Notes under the pieces: generated by a model
Database searches by the model: none
The model's input: only the letters and a program-made list of their open reading frames with translations
Told to the model about the DNA's origin: nothing
Assembly (NCBI RefSeq): GCF_001029435.1
Contig: NZ_LDOV01000033.1
Location: 1-61,000, forward strand
Direction: 5' to 3'
From: Photobacterium aphoticum
GTDB taxonomy: Bacteria; Pseudomonadota; Gammaproteobacteria; Enterobacterales; Vibrionaceae
Length of the DNA stretch: 61,000 bases
Part shown: piece after piece, positions 8,821 through 18,327 of the stretch
Layout: each line of letters starts with the position of its first letter
Position numbering within the stretch: the stretch's first letter is position 1
Made by a program: the position numbers and the translations under genes

Positions 8821-11416
8821 ATGAATAAAAAGACAACAGCCTTATCTGTTGCTATCAGCCTGGCGCTGGGTTCGAGTTTTGTCGCCACAGCCGCCTATGC
8901 TGAAGAACAGCAGAAAACTGCAAAAGATGAAAGTAACGGGCTCTCGCCTCACGCGAGCTTCTATGGAAGGAAGTACACCTGTTGCCGTGATTGGCCGCGC
9001 AGAAATTGAACGTGCCGGTGATGTATCCATTGCCGACGTACTGCGTAAAACCTCTTACAACTCCTTTGGTTCGTACAGTGAGAGTTCGGGTAGCAATTGG
9101 CAAAGTCAGGCCACTGTTTCACTGCGTGGCCTTGGTGCATCTCGTACCCTGGTACTGGTAAACGGTAAACGTCTGCCAGGCTCAGCAACCATGGGGGGCG
9201 GCGCCGCTAACATCAACGTGATCCCTGCTGCTATCGTTGAACGTGTGGAAGTCATGGCAGATGGCGGCTCAGCGGTTTACGGCTCTGATGCCGTGGCGGG
9301 TGTGGTTAACATCATCCTGAAAGATGAATTCGATGGCCTGAACGTCACTGTCGGTGGTGGTATTCCATCCCGCGAAGGTGGTGACGAGCAAAATATATCT
9401 TTTGTTGCCGGTACCTCTGGCGATAAAGGCAACATTTACTTCTCTTTTGAGCACGATTCAAAAGATGAAATCTACCTGCGTGACCGTGATTATCTGCGCT
9501 CGAGCAACCTCGATTCTGACAACTACTTTGATATGTCGGGCGTGAGTATTTATGGCCGTAACGTCTACCACAATGGTGAACTGAAACCGATTGCCGGCTC
9601 ATTCGATCCGGCCACCGGTAAATGTAACGGTGACGGTTTTGTGGGCGTCACTAACTACCCTGGTTTGGGTGACATGTGTGGTTACGACTACACGGCTGAA
9701 GCGGCGGAGTCAGCATCGCTGGAACGTAATACCATTTTCATTAACGGTAACCTGTTCCTGACCGATACCACTACCTTTAACTCGCAAATCTTGCTGAGCC
9801 GTAACGAAAGCTTTGGCCGTTTTGCCCCAGCGGCAGGTTTCTTCTCAGTCGATCCAACGACCACAGGCGGTGCCGATTTCTTCGCGGATAACGGCCTAGA
9901 CCCTGCGGCAGGTCCGGCAGCTGTCTACTACCGCTTTACCAATGTCGGCACCCGTGACACCACCGTGACAGACTTTCAGGCCGACATGAAGCTGGCTCTG
10001 GATGGTTCATTTGACACCGACAGCTTTGGCGAAATGATCTGGGAAACCGGTTACCACCTGAATTTCTCCAACAGCCAAGAGCGCGGTACCGGTTATGTCT
10101 TGCGTCCATCGGTAGAAGCGCTGGTCAATGCGGGCGAATTTGAAAACGGCGAGTTCAGTGCCGATGCGACTGCGGATTTGGCGGCTACCACTTCGCGTGA
10201 AAGCCAGATGCAAATGCATCAGTTCAATGCAGGTCTGCAGTTTGACGTCGCGGAAGTGGGTGATATCACCATTCCATTGTATGTGGGTGCCGAATACACC
10301 ACCTACGACTACTACGATCAATATGATGCACAAAGTGAAGCAGGCAACATCATTGGTAGTGCCGGTAACTCCGCAGCAGGCGATCGCACTACGTACGCCC
10401 TGTTTGCCGAATCTCTGATTGCCTTCACTGACGAGCTGGAGATGAATCTGGCAGCGCGTTACGACCACTACAGCGACTTTGGTAGCTCGGTATCACCGAA
10501 AGTCTCGTTCCGTTACCAGCCATTGGACAACCTGATGTTCCGTGCCGGTGCCGGTCTTGGCTTCCGTGCACCATCATTGTCTAACCTGTACGGTGCTGAC
10601 AGTGAATCAAACGATTACGCCAAAGACTACGTGTACTGTGAAGCGAACAATATCTCCGATGCGGATTGTCCGGAGAAACAGTACTCAACAACACGTACAT
10701 CGAACGAAGATCTGGATGCTGAAAAGTCCCGTTCGTTCAACTTCGGTTTGAGCTACTCGCCACTGGAAGATCTGGATCTGACTCTGGATTACTACAACAT
10801 CCAGATTGAAGACACCATCGTGATGAACACGCTGCAAAGCATGATCGATCAGGAGCGTAACACTGGGACTACCAATCCGAACGTCGTACGTGATGCGAAC
10901 GGTAACATTGTGAGCGCCACAGTGCCGCTGTCTAACATTGGCACCCTGAATACCTCGGGTATCGACTTTAAGCTGAACTACCTGTACGACCTAGACTGGG
11001 GTACGTTGCGTTACGACTTCAATGGTTCATACGTGCTGGAATACGAATCACCAGAATTTGTTAACGGCCCAACTAACGACCAAATTGGCCGTAACGGTCT
11101 GCCTCAGTACCGTTTCCAGACCGGTGTTGGCCTGAATGCGTTTGATGATCACGATGTGTATCTGTCTGCAGACCACATTGCCGATCAAGCACAGGATGTC
11201 GACAAAGACTACAACCAGACTGGCCACATCTCGAGCCAGACCCTATGGAACATTGCTTATAACTACCAGGCACCGTGGGACGCACGTTTCACTGCCGGTG
11301 TACGTAACATGTTTGATGAAGACCCAAGCTTTGAATCTGATGGTGTGACTTACAACAGTGACCTATACAGCATCCAGGGCCGTGTTTTCTTCCTGAAATA
11401 TTCACAAGATTTCTAA
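8821..11416 (+). pseudogene. TonB-dependent outer-membrane receptor, frameshifted after signal peptide
   Basis: Frame 1 from the ATG at 8821 encodes a clear signal peptide (MNKKTTALSVAIS..., cleavage near AYA/EE), then stops at 9009. The rest of the receptor (KVTGSRLTRAS..., plug domain, 22-strand-type barrel, terminal Phe in KYSQDF) is in frame 2, from about 8930 to 11416. Joining them needs one base removed in an A-run near 8919-8934 (GCAAAAGATGAAAG). The corrected protein is about 864 residues. The plug shows the LRGLGASRTLVLVNGKRLPG and GSDAVAGVVNI motifs. GGAG precedes the ATG. It heads a TonB2-type cluster and is probably its cognate receptor; the ligand is unknown. A sequencing error or a true inactivating frameshift are both possible. 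Confidence 0.85.
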
Positions 11417-11427
11417 TAACAAACCCT

Positions 11428-11458
11428 GACGCGGGCCAGCGTGCCCGCGTCCTTTTCC
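11428..11458 (+). terminator. GC-rich hairpin between receptor and DUF3450 gene, possible attenuator
   Basis: Arms 11428-11436 and 11443-11451 (GACGCGGGC / GCCCGCGTC) form a perfect 9-bp stem with a 6-nt loop, followed by CTTTTCC. The U-tract is weak, so partial termination or mRNA protection is more likely than a full stop. This would let receptor and energy-transduction genes be expressed at different levels from one promoter. Confidence 0.5.
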
Positions 11459-11490
11459 CGACTGACTAACACAATGACAAGGATGCAACT

Positions 11491-12258
11491 ATGACGTTAA
11501 AGGACTTTGGCGTAAGTGCAATCACTGCCGCCATGCTCACCCTCAGCGCCAGCTCACTGGCTGCCCCTTCTGGCACCGTCGTTGCGACTCAGGCAAAAGC
11601 CGATAAAGCGGCAGCGGCCTCCCAGGCCAAAGTGGACAAATATGCCGACAGTACCGAAGCCATGCTGGCTGAGTACAAAGGCATTTTGCGCCAGCTTGAT
11701 AGCATGAAGGTATACAACGATCAAATCAGCCGCATGGTGGATTCACAACAAGGGGAATTGGACTCCCTGACCCGCCAGATCGCACAAATCGATCAGACGG
11801 CAATGGAAATCGTGCCGCTGACGCTCAAGATGATCGACGCCTTGGATGAGTTCGTCGCGCTCGACCTGCCTTTCCAGAGCAAAGAGCGTACGGCCCGTAT
11901 CGCCGATCTGCGCGCCATGATGGATCGTGCCGATGTCACCACGTCTGAAAAATTCCGGAAGGTGATGGAAGCCTACCAAATCGAAGAAGGCTTCTCGCGC
12001 TCCATTGAATCTTACAAGGCGAGCCTGGATCGTAACGGCGAAACCTTGACTTATGACTTCCTGCGTATTGGCCGCACCGCCCTGCTGTACCAATCACCGG
12101 ATGGCGGTGAAACAGGCATGTGGAACCAGACCACGCGTCAGTGGGAAACCCTGCCACAAAGCTACCGCATTGCGGTTCAGCAAGGTCTGCGTATCGCGAA
12201 GAAACAAGCGCCACCAGCCTTGATTAAGCTACCTGTATTCGCTGGGGAGGATAAATAA
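11491..12258 (+). CDS. DUF3450 periplasmic coiled-coil protein of TonB2-type cluster
   Basis: 255 residues: a signal peptide (cleavage near LAA/P), then long helical, Gln/Asp/Ala-rich segments that look like a coiled coil (about residues 35-115) and a conserved C-terminal part (RIGRTALLYQSPDG, W-N, W-E-TLP). This matches DUF3450 proteins, which in vibrios precede ttpC. Its stop codon overlaps the ttpC start (TAATG). The role is not established; the genetic linkage suggests a periplasmic accessory to the TtpC-ExbBD-TonB complex. Confidence 0.8.
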   Translation: MTLKDFGVSAITAAMLTLSASSLAAPSGTVVATQAKADKAAAASQAKVDKYADSTEAMLAEYKGILRQLDSMKVYNDQISRMVDSQQGELDSLTRQIAQIDQTAMEIVPLTLKMIDALDEFVALDLPFQSKERTARIADLRAMMDRADVTTSEKFRKVMEAYQIEEGFSRSIESYKASLDRNGETLTYDFLRIGRTALLYQSPDGGETGMWNQTTRQWETLPQSYRIAVQQGLRIAKKQAPPALIKLPVFAGEDK

Positions 12259-13619
12259 TGAAAGGATTCAAATCATTGGCCGCAGCCCTGCTGACCGCAC
12301 TGGTTATCGCTGCACCGGCCCACGCTGACACACCCGCGTCACTGGCTGAACTATTAAAAACCGTGAAAGCGGAAAGCATTGTTGAGTCAAAAGAAAACAA
12401 ACAACGTGAAGCGGAATTTCGCGCGGACCGTAACCAACAGGCAGCCTTACTGAAACAGGCCCGTGCCGAACTGCAAGCCACCACAGAGCGTGGTGAACAG
12501 CTTAAAGCCACATTTGATGCCAACGACAAGCAGCTGACCGAACTGACTGAAACCCTGCGTCAACGTTCGGGCACACTGGGCGAAATGTTTGGTGTGGTTC
12601 GTCAGTATGCAGGCGAGTTCAAAGGGTTGTTTGCCGCCTCTCAGAATGCGGTGCAGTTTCCGGAACGTAACGCCCTGCTGACTAAACTGGCTGAAAGTAA
12701 AGAGCTGCCATCGACACAAGAGCTAGAAGGCTTTTGGCACACGATTTTACAACAAGTGATTGTGTCGGGTAATACCACTACCACACCGGCGACCGTCGTT
12801 TACGGTGAAGGTAAAGAAGCCGTACGTGATGTCACGCTGGTCGGTGAATTTAATGCCATTGCCGATGGCAAATATGTCACTTATGTACCGCAAACCGGCA
12901 AGTTCGAAGAGCTGTCTCGTCAGCCAACCAAGAACATCATGCGTAACGTCCCGGGGTTTGAAGCCGCCAATGGCAGCTACGAGCCACTATTCATTGACCC
13001 GTCACGTGGTGTGATCCTGTCGCTGTTGGTACAAAGCCCGACGGTTCAGGAGCGTATCGACCAAGGTGGCCTTGTGGGTTACGTGATTCTGGGTATGGGC
13101 GCACTGGGTGCGTTGATTGCACTGTTCTGTTTCCTACGCCTGACCGTGATTGGCGCGAAAATGCGTAAGCAAGCCAAGAGCGACAAAGTCCTGGATGGCA
13201 ACCCGCTGGGTGAAATCATGGAAGCTTACCAAGGTCACAAAGGCGATAACTTAGAAGATCTTGAAGCGAAAATGGACGAAGTGATCCTGCGTAACGCCCC
13301 AAGCATTGAACGTTTCGTTGGCTCTATCAAACTGTTTGCTTCCGTGGCGCCGCTACTGGGTCTGCTGGGTACCGTAATGGGTATGATCGGCACCTTCCAG
13401 GCGATTACCCTGTTTGGTACCGGCGATCCGAAACTCATGGCAGGCGGGATCTCAGAAGCCCTTGTCACCACCATGCTAGGCCTGGTTGTGGCTATCCCTC
13501 TCCTGTTCTTCTACACCCTTGTACACAGCAAGAGCCGCCGTTTGGTGCAAATGCTGGAAGAGCAAAGTGCAGGCTTTATCGCGCGTTACCAGGAAAAACT
13601 GCACGCTGCCGACAGCTAA
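12258..13619 (+). CDS. ttpC: TtpC, MotA/TolQ/ExbB-family protein of the TonB2 system
   Basis: 453 residues. An N-terminal signal peptide (to about residue 23) is followed by a coiled-coil periplasmic region and a non-repetitive domain to about residue 260. A C-terminal ExbB/TolQ-like part has three membrane helices (about 272-295, 365-385 and 405-425) with the motif APLLGLLGTVMGMIGTF. Length and architecture match TtpC, the extra component that vibrio TonB2 systems need for iron-complex transport. It overlaps the DUF3450 stop and is followed after 9 nt by exbB. Confidence 0.88.
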   Translation: MKGFKSLAAALLTALVIAAPAHADTPASLAELLKTVKAESIVESKENKQREAEFRADRNQQAALLKQARAELQATTERGEQLKATFDANDKQLTELTETLRQRSGTLGEMFGVVRQYAGEFKGLFAASQNAVQFPERNALLTKLAESKELPSTQELEGFWHTILQQVIVSGNTTTTPATVVYGEGKEAVRDVTLVGEFNAIADGKYVTYVPQTGKFEELSRQPTKNIMRNVPGFEAANGSYEPLFIDPSRGVILSLLVQSPTVQERIDQGGLVGYVILGMGALGALIALFCFLRLTVIGAKMRKQAKSDKVLDGNPLGEIMEAYQGHKGDNLEDLEAKMDEVILRNAPSIERFVGSIKLFASVAPLLGLLGTVMGMIGTFQAITLFGTGDPKLMAGGISEALVTTMLGLVVAIPLLFFYTLVHSKSRRLVQMLEEQSAGFIARYQEKLHAADS

Positions 13620-13628
13620 GGAGGCACT

Positions 13629-14156
13629 ATGTGGTGGTTAATTGAAGAACTCGAGTCAATACGACGCTTCCTCGGCATGGGTGGGGATGTCTTAATGGCC
13701 ATCTTCATCCTCAGCTTCATGTTATGGACGGTACTGCTAGAACGCTGGTTTTACTTTGCCGCCGTGCTGCCAAAGGCCATCAAAAAAGCCGAAGCCGCTT
13801 GGGCGGCCCGCAGCGAACACAAAAGCTGGAATGCCAAAGCCATCCGCCAGGAAATGGTTTCCTTGCAGGATATTGAAAACAAACGTGGACTGCCGATTGT
13901 GAAAGTGCTGATTGCACTGTGTCCCCTACTGGGCTTGCTCGGTACGGTAGTCGGTATGATCCAAGTGTTTGATATTCTGGCGGTAACAGGAACAGGAAGC
14001 CCCCGCGCCATGGCGTCGGGGATCTCAAAGGCAACAATCCCAACCCTTGCGGGCATGGTCGCTTCTCTTTCGGGGCTGTTCTTCAGCTCTCGACTTGACC
14101 ACCTCGCTAAGGTCTCCACGCAGAAGCTGGAAGATAAGTTGAAGCATATTGCCTGA
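13629..14156 (+). CDS. exbB: ExbB-like proton-channel protein of TonB2 system
   Basis: 175 residues, short for ExbB but normal for ExbB2. It has three membrane segments (about residues 17-40, 97-118 and 138-158) with the family motif CPLLGLLGTVVGMIQVF. With ExbD it forms the inner-membrane channel that couples proton motive force to TonB. AAGGAGG before the ATG is a strong ribosome-binding site. Confidence 0.9.
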   Translation: MWWLIEELESIRRFLGMGGDVLMAIFILSFMLWTVLLERWFYFAAVLPKAIKKAEAAWAARSEHKSWNAKAIRQEMVSLQDIENKRGLPIVKVLIALCPLLGLLGTVVGMIQVFDILAVTGTGSPRAMASGISKATIPTLAGMVASLSGLFFSSRLDHLAKVSTQKLEDKLKHIA

Positions 14157-14181
14157 GTAAAAGGAATTAGAGGGATAGGTC

Positions 14182-14589
14182 ATGAAAAGACGCTACAGCA
14201 GCGATAGCAGTGACGAAGCAGCTATCGACATGACACCGATGCTCGACATCGTATTTATCATGTTGATCTTCTTTATCGTAACAACATCGTTTGTCAAAGA
14301 AGCCGGTATCGACGTCAACCGACCAAGTGCCAACACCGCGCAAACCGTGAAAAAAGGCAACATCATGGTTGCCGTAGGGGCATCCGGTGATGTCTGGGTC
14401 GACAAACGCCGCGTAGAAGTGGATGCGGTACGAGCCAACATCGAACGTCTCCGTGCAGAAAGCCCTGACGGTGCCGTCGTGATTCAGGCTGATGAAGAAG
14501 CCAAATCCGGTGTGGTCGTGAAGGTGATGGATCAGATCAGAATGGCAGGTGTACAAAGCATCTCCATTGCCGCAACCAATAAGGATTAA
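14182..14589 (+). CDS. exbD: ExbD-like proton-channel protein of TonB2 system
   Basis: 135 residues with a single N-terminal membrane helix. It contains the essential-type aspartate in DMTPMLDIVFIMLIFFIVTT, and a periplasmic domain follows. Partner of ExbB; its stop codon lies four bases before the tonB start, inside the tonB ribosome-binding region (AAGGATTAAG). Confidence 0.92.
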   Translation: MKRRYSSDSSDEAAIDMTPMLDIVFIMLIFFIVTTSFVKEAGIDVNRPSANTAQTVKKGNIMVAVGASGDVWVDKRRVEVDAVRANIERLRAESPDGAVVIQADEEAKSGVVVKVMDQIRMAGVQSISIAATNKD

Positions 14590-14593
14590 GCCT

Positions 14594-15226
14594 ATGCGGT
14601 ATCTGGCCTCATTAGCACTGGCGCTCGTTGTCTCCCTGGGACTGTTCTGGGGGATGGACAAGCTAGTAAACAAAGAGCGCCACGAGCTGACGTCGAATGA
14701 AGATTTACGCATGGTTGACTTCATTCGCGTCAAACCTGAAGAAAAGATACAGGAGAAAAAACGCGAACTACCCAAACCACCGCCACCGAAGCGTCCGCCG
14801 CCACCGCCGGAGATGAAAGTCACCTCAACGGTGAAACCGGTGATGGAGCAGATGCCGATGGACATGCCGAAACTGGATTTGCCGGTGAACGTCACAGGCG
14901 GCTCAGTCCTCGGCCATTACAGCCAAGGCGGTGGAGCACAAGTGACAGGAAGCGGCGGCCCGATGCCACTGGCCACCTTCCAGCCACAAATGCCACGTAA
15001 AGCGGCCCGTTCCGGGTTAGAAAAAGGCGTGGTACTGGTCGAGTTCACGGTCAATGCCCGTGGTGGTGTCGAGAATGTAAAAGTACTCAAAGAGTCCCCG
15101 CGCAAACTGGGCTTGGGTAAAGCAGCGCGTAAAGCAGTATCGAAATGGACCTTCAAGCCGAAACAGGTTGATGGCAAACCGGTCAGCGCACGCCTGTCTC
15201 AAGAAATTGAGTTCTCGGTTAACTAG
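14594..15226 (+). CDS. tonB: TonB2-like energy transducer
   Basis: 210 residues. An N-terminal membrane anchor (about 2-22) is followed by a proline-rich periplasmic linker (KPPPPKRPPPPPEMK, about 62-76) and a C-terminal TonB domain with GVVLVEFTVNARGGV, SKWTFKP and a final EIEFSVN strand. The ATG at 14594 is used; the longer frame from 14549 lies inside exbD. The short length fits the TonB2 class. It should contact receptors such as the one encoded at the head of the cluster. Confidence 0.92.
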   Translation: MRYLASLALALVVSLGLFWGMDKLVNKERHELTSNEDLRMVDFIRVKPEEKIQEKKRELPKPPPPKRPPPPPEMKVTSTVKPVMEQMPMDMPKLDLPVNVTGGSVLGHYSQGGGAQVTGSGGPMPLATFQPQMPRKAARSGLEKGVVLVEFTVNARGGVENVKVLKESPRKLGLGKAARKAVSKWTFKPKQVDGKPVSARLSQEIEFSVN

Positions 15227-15237
15227 GAGAGTGAACA

Positions 15238-16458
15238 ATGCAGAAATATCGTCAACATTTGCTGGCTTCTCTCCTGCTGCTATCCGGTGCCCTCGCGGCA
15301 CCGGCACTAGCCAAAGAGAATCCAGAACTGAGTGACCGTACCTTCCGTACCGTCAACAAAGTACAGGAACTGATCGCGACTGAACGCTACAGCGATGCAA
15401 TAGCGCGGCTGAATAAAGCACTCAACAGCTCAGGAAAAAAGGAATATGACCGTGCTGTGCTGCTGCAACAAATGGGATTTTTATACTCACTGAAGGATAA
15501 CTATCCCAAAGCCGCCGAGTATTTTACCAAGGCGTTGAAAACCGATGCCCTGCCCGTGCCCGTAGCTCAGCAGGTGCGTTACAGCCTGGCGCAGTTATTG
15601 CTGGCTGAAGGCAAGTTCAGACAGTCCGTCAACACCATGAAAACCTGGTTTGAGGTGGCGAAAACCACCAATGAAAAACCTCAGGCACATGCCTATATCA
15701 CACTGGCCAGTGCTTACGTTCAGCTGGAAGATTACCGAAACGCTATCGCACCGACAAAAAAAGCGATCGCAATGACGAAATCACCCAGCGAGTCATGGTA
15801 CGTGCTGCTGATGGCGGCCCATTACGAGCTGAAGCAATATAAAAGTGTGGCTGGCGTTCTGAAAACCCTGACCACCAAGTATCCAAAGAAAAAGCAGTAT
15901 TGGATGCAGTTGTCCGGCATTTACATGGAACTGAATCAGGAGAAAAATGCACTGGCGACGCTTGAACTAGCCCATAAGTTTGGCTTGCTGGACGATGAGA
16001 AAGAATTACTTCGTCTGTCAAACTTCCAAGCTTATCTGGGGATCCCATACCGAGCAGCCCGCACACTGGAAGGTGAAATGGACAAAGGGGCGGTGAAACG
16101 CTCGACGAAAAATTTGGATACGCTAGGCAATTATTGGCAGCAAGCCAAAGAGCTTGATAGTGCCATTACCGCTTATCGCAAAGCGTATGACATGAAGCCG
16201 ACCGTCAAAACGCAGCTTAAAATTGTGCGTCTGATGTTACAAGACAAGCAATACCAGTCAGCCACGCAATTTACCCTAAAAGCCGCCCCCAATGCTGACG
16301 GCGGCGATAAAGCTGAACTGGCGTACCTGCGCGGCATGGCTTACTTCGAGTTAGAGCAACCGGCCAATGCGCTCAAAGCGATGAAAACGGCCGCTCAATC
16401 GAAAGACATGCAGGCGGTAGCGGGCCCTTGGGTCAACTTCCTGCAGGACCAAGGGTGA
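15238..16458 (+). CDS. TPR-repeat periplasmic protein of TonB2 cluster
   Basis: 406 residues with a signal peptide ending near ALA/K, then tandem tetratricopeptide repeats over most of the length (for example LQQMGFLYSLKDNYPKAAEY and YRKAYDMKP). Such a gene ends TonB2 clusters in vibrios. It starts 11 nt after tonB and closes the operon before a terminator. A scaffold role at the TonB complex is an inference from location and repeats. Confidence 0.8.
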   Translation: MQKYRQHLLASLLLLSGALAAPALAKENPELSDRTFRTVNKVQELIATERYSDAIARLNKALNSSGKKEYDRAVLLQQMGFLYSLKDNYPKAAEYFTKALKTDALPVPVAQQVRYSLAQLLLAEGKFRQSVNTMKTWFEVAKTTNEKPQAHAYITLASAYVQLEDYRNAIAPTKKAIAMTKSPSESWYVLLMAAHYELKQYKSVAGVLKTLTTKYPKKKQYWMQLSGIYMELNQEKNALATLELAHKFGLLDDEKELLRLSNFQAYLGIPYRAARTLEGEMDKGAVKRSTKNLDTLGNYWQQAKELDSAITAYRKAYDMKPTVKTQLKIVRLMLQDKQYQSATQFTLKAAPNADGGDKAELAYLRGMAYFELEQPANALKAMKTAAQSKDMQAVAGPWVNFLQDQG

Positions 16459-16585
16459 GCAGAGCGTCGAACACGCCTTGAACACGCCTTGCTCAATGCC
16501 CCAGACAGTACCACATCAACAAGGTGTCTGCTGGGGCCGCTCTACAAAATCTCGTATCTCTGTGTGAGTCAGTCACACTGTTTTT

Positions 16586-16610
16586 GGGAAGCAGCTGCTT
16601 CCCTTTTTTT
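16586..16610 (+). terminator. Rho-independent terminator of the TonB2-type operon
   Basis: A perfect 18-nt palindrome (GGGAAGCAGCTGCTTCCC, 16586-16603) is followed by seven T residues. A smaller hairpin (GTGTGA/TCACAC, 16562-16578, then TGTTTTT) lies immediately upstream, giving two terminators in series. Confidence 0.88.
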
Positions 16611-16671
16611 ATGGCATTTTTTATAGCGATTTTTATGGCGATAACACGGCAGCAATCGTGATATCTCTTTG

Positions 16672-17016
16672 TTACTCCGTGTCACGACTGACACTGGCAA
16701 TCACTTTCTCTTCTGCTGGCGACGCAAGCGTCTTGGCCACTTGAACCGCCTGGCGGGCCGTGATGTCCGAAACCATCAATGTATTGGCCTGCGTCACGAC
16801 AGGGGTGATCTGTGCTTCGAGATCCGCTGTAATGGTCTTGAGCGCGTCACCTTTTTGCTGCTGCATCTGCGCATCCAAATCCATCGAATGGTGCAGCGTC
16901 AACCCCGTCAGGGCATGCCCTTGTTGTGTCTCTTGTGCAATATCTTGTGCAATAGCCTTACCGCCCATGGCCATCACACCTACGCTAAACACCATACCCA
17001 TTACTTGCTTTTTCAT
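16672..17016 (-). CDS. Small exported protein, function unknown
   Basis: 114 residues. MKKQVMGMVFSVGVMAMGG... with cleavage near IAQ/D is a good signal peptide. The mature part is helical, rich in Gln/Ala/Thr, and lacks cysteine and recognisable motifs. The ATG at 17016 follows AGAGGAG at good spacing. It converges with the TonB2-type operon and is followed by no obvious partner. I do not recognise a family. Confidence 0.6.
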   Translation of the reverse strand: MKKQVMGMVFSVGVMAMGGKAIAQDIAQETQQGHALTGLTLHHSMDLDAQMQQQKGDALKTITADLEAQITPVVTQANTLMVSDITARQAVQVAKTLASPAEEKVIASVSRDTE

Positions 17017-17296
17017 TGCTCGCTCCTCTACGTGCACGTCACCTGCTGCGCATCCCCTTACTGCCTGTTATGGCGGGCAGGTATGTCTGGTTAACTTTCA
17101 CACACAGTATTGCAGCAAGCGTGCCAACAATGAGGTCTTATAAAATCAATTACTTATATTTTGTAGCACATTGCAAATTACACACATTGGCAAATTTGTT
17201 CGCATTTTGGCCAGATTCGCCAACCCGCATCACGTCAAGTTAAAGACAAATTCGTCAGGGCAAGCCAAGCGGCATGTCATCATCAGCAGAAACAAA
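17017..17296. other. Intergenic stretch, no gene seen
   Basis: About 280 bp upstream of the small exported protein and downstream of gmhB. The middle (17130-17215) is A/T-rich and probably holds the leftward promoter of the exported protein. No clear promoter pair or RNA gene was identified. Confidence 0.4.
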
Positions 17297-17320
17297 AAAA
17301 CCGCCCATCCAGGCGGTTTT
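17297..17320 (-). terminator. Terminator downstream of gmhB (bidirectional shape)
   Basis: Arms AAAACCGCC (17297-17305) and GGCGGTTTT (17312-17320) with a 6-nt loop. Read leftward it ends in seven T residues, about 70 nt beyond the gmhB stop. Confidence 0.8.
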
Positions 17321-17389
17321 CATCAGAATTGACGCAAGGCGTCTTTATATACGGTTCAGCGAGAGATAGAACTTAGCAAGATACTGTGC

Positions 17390-17944
17390 TTAGCGTGCTG
17401 CCAGCCATGCCGGTACATCTGCGACACTGTCCAGTACCACGCTAGCCAGCGCTTCGCCCGCTTCCGTCACAGGCTTGCCTGTACGAACCAAAATTTTGGT
17501 GCCCACTTCCGCCGCGTCTGCCGCTTTCATGTCGTCAGCTTTATCGCCGATCATCACCGAGTTGGCCATGTCGATTTTCAAAAAATCACAGGCAGACTTA
17601 AACATGCCCGCTTTAGGTTTGCGGCAGTCACAGTCTTGCAGGTAATCCCCCTGCCCTTCGGTTGGGTGATGAGGGCAGTAATAAATGCCATCAAACTCTA
17701 CACCGTTGTCAACGAAGTTCCAGTCCATCCACTCAGTCAGAGTCAGGAACTCATCTTCGGTATACATGCCACGGGCAATACCGGCCTGATTGGTCACAAG
17801 CACCAAAAGGTAGCCCATGTCTTTCAATTTCTTACAGGCCTCAAACACCCCGTCAATGTATTCAAATTCATCAACGGTGTGCACGTAACCGTGATCCACG
17901 TTAATCACGCCATCACGATCGATAAAAACTGCTGGTTTGGCCAA
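17390..17944 (-). CDS. gmhB: D-glycero-beta-D-manno-heptose-1,7-bisphosphate 7-phosphatase
   Basis: 184-residue HAD-family phosphatase that makes heptose 1-phosphate for LPS inner-core synthesis. The nucleophile motif DRDGVIN (about residue 9) is present, as are the zinc-binding segment CPHHPTEG ... CDCRKP (about 90-112), diagnostic of GmhB, and the [10 protein letters not shown] motif. It is divergent from metNIQ, as in enterobacteria where gmhB neighbours metN. Confidence 0.95.
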   Translation of the reverse strand: MAKPAVFIDRDGVINVDHGYVHTVDEFEYIDGVFEACKKLKDMGYLLVLVTNQAGIARGMYTEDEFLTLTEWMDWNFVDNGVEFDGIYYCPHHPTEGQGDYLQDCDCRKPKAGMFKSACDFLKIDMANSVMIGDKADDMKAADAAEVGTKILVRTGKPVTEAGEALASVVLDSVADVPAWLAAR

Positions 17945-18128
17945 GGTTAGCCCTCTGATTGACTGTCTCTATGTTGGTTCAAATTATGGCACGCCTCAGG
18001 CTGGGATTCACCTGTTTATCGCATCGGCGCCCCAAAGTCTGTTCACGCTCGTTAACGTCAGCTCGGGCAGGCACACACTCGGCTTTCTTACCCTGTAAGA
18101 GACAAGAAAATGCCACAAAAAGAAGGAA

Positions 18129-18152
18129 AGACATTTAGACGTCCAGACGTAA
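18129..18152 (+). promoter_or_regulatory. Three tandem MetJ boxes
   Basis: Three contiguous 8-mers, AGACATTT, AGACGTCC and AGACGTAA, match the MetJ box consensus AGACGTCT at 6, 7 and 6 of 8 positions; the next 8-mer matches at 5. They abut the metN promoter, so methionine (as S-adenosylmethionine) should repress metNIQ. Confidence 0.85.
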
Positions 18153-18161
18153 AAATATCTA

Positions 18162-18190
18162 TTGACTTCACATATGTTAACCCATAGCAT
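18162..18190 (+). promoter_or_regulatory. metNIQ promoter
   Basis: -35 TTGACT (18162-18167) and -10 TAGCAT (18185-18190) with an exact 17-bp spacer, directly downstream of the MetJ boxes. This predicts a leader of about 130 nt before metN. Confidence 0.65.
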
Positions 18191-18327
18191 CAAACCCATA
18201 GATGTGGTTAACACCCCGTGAACACACCATATAAAAATAACGAAAAATTGCAAGACAACACAACAATATACCGCTTGCGGCCAATGATGGGCCGGTCATC
18301 AACACGGTATAGGATGCAGGAATTACG

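Noticed and set aside
14167..14895. 242-codon minus-strand frame across exbD and tonB
   Set aside because: Low-complexity Gly/Ser/Phe-rich product opposite recognised exbD and tonB genes.
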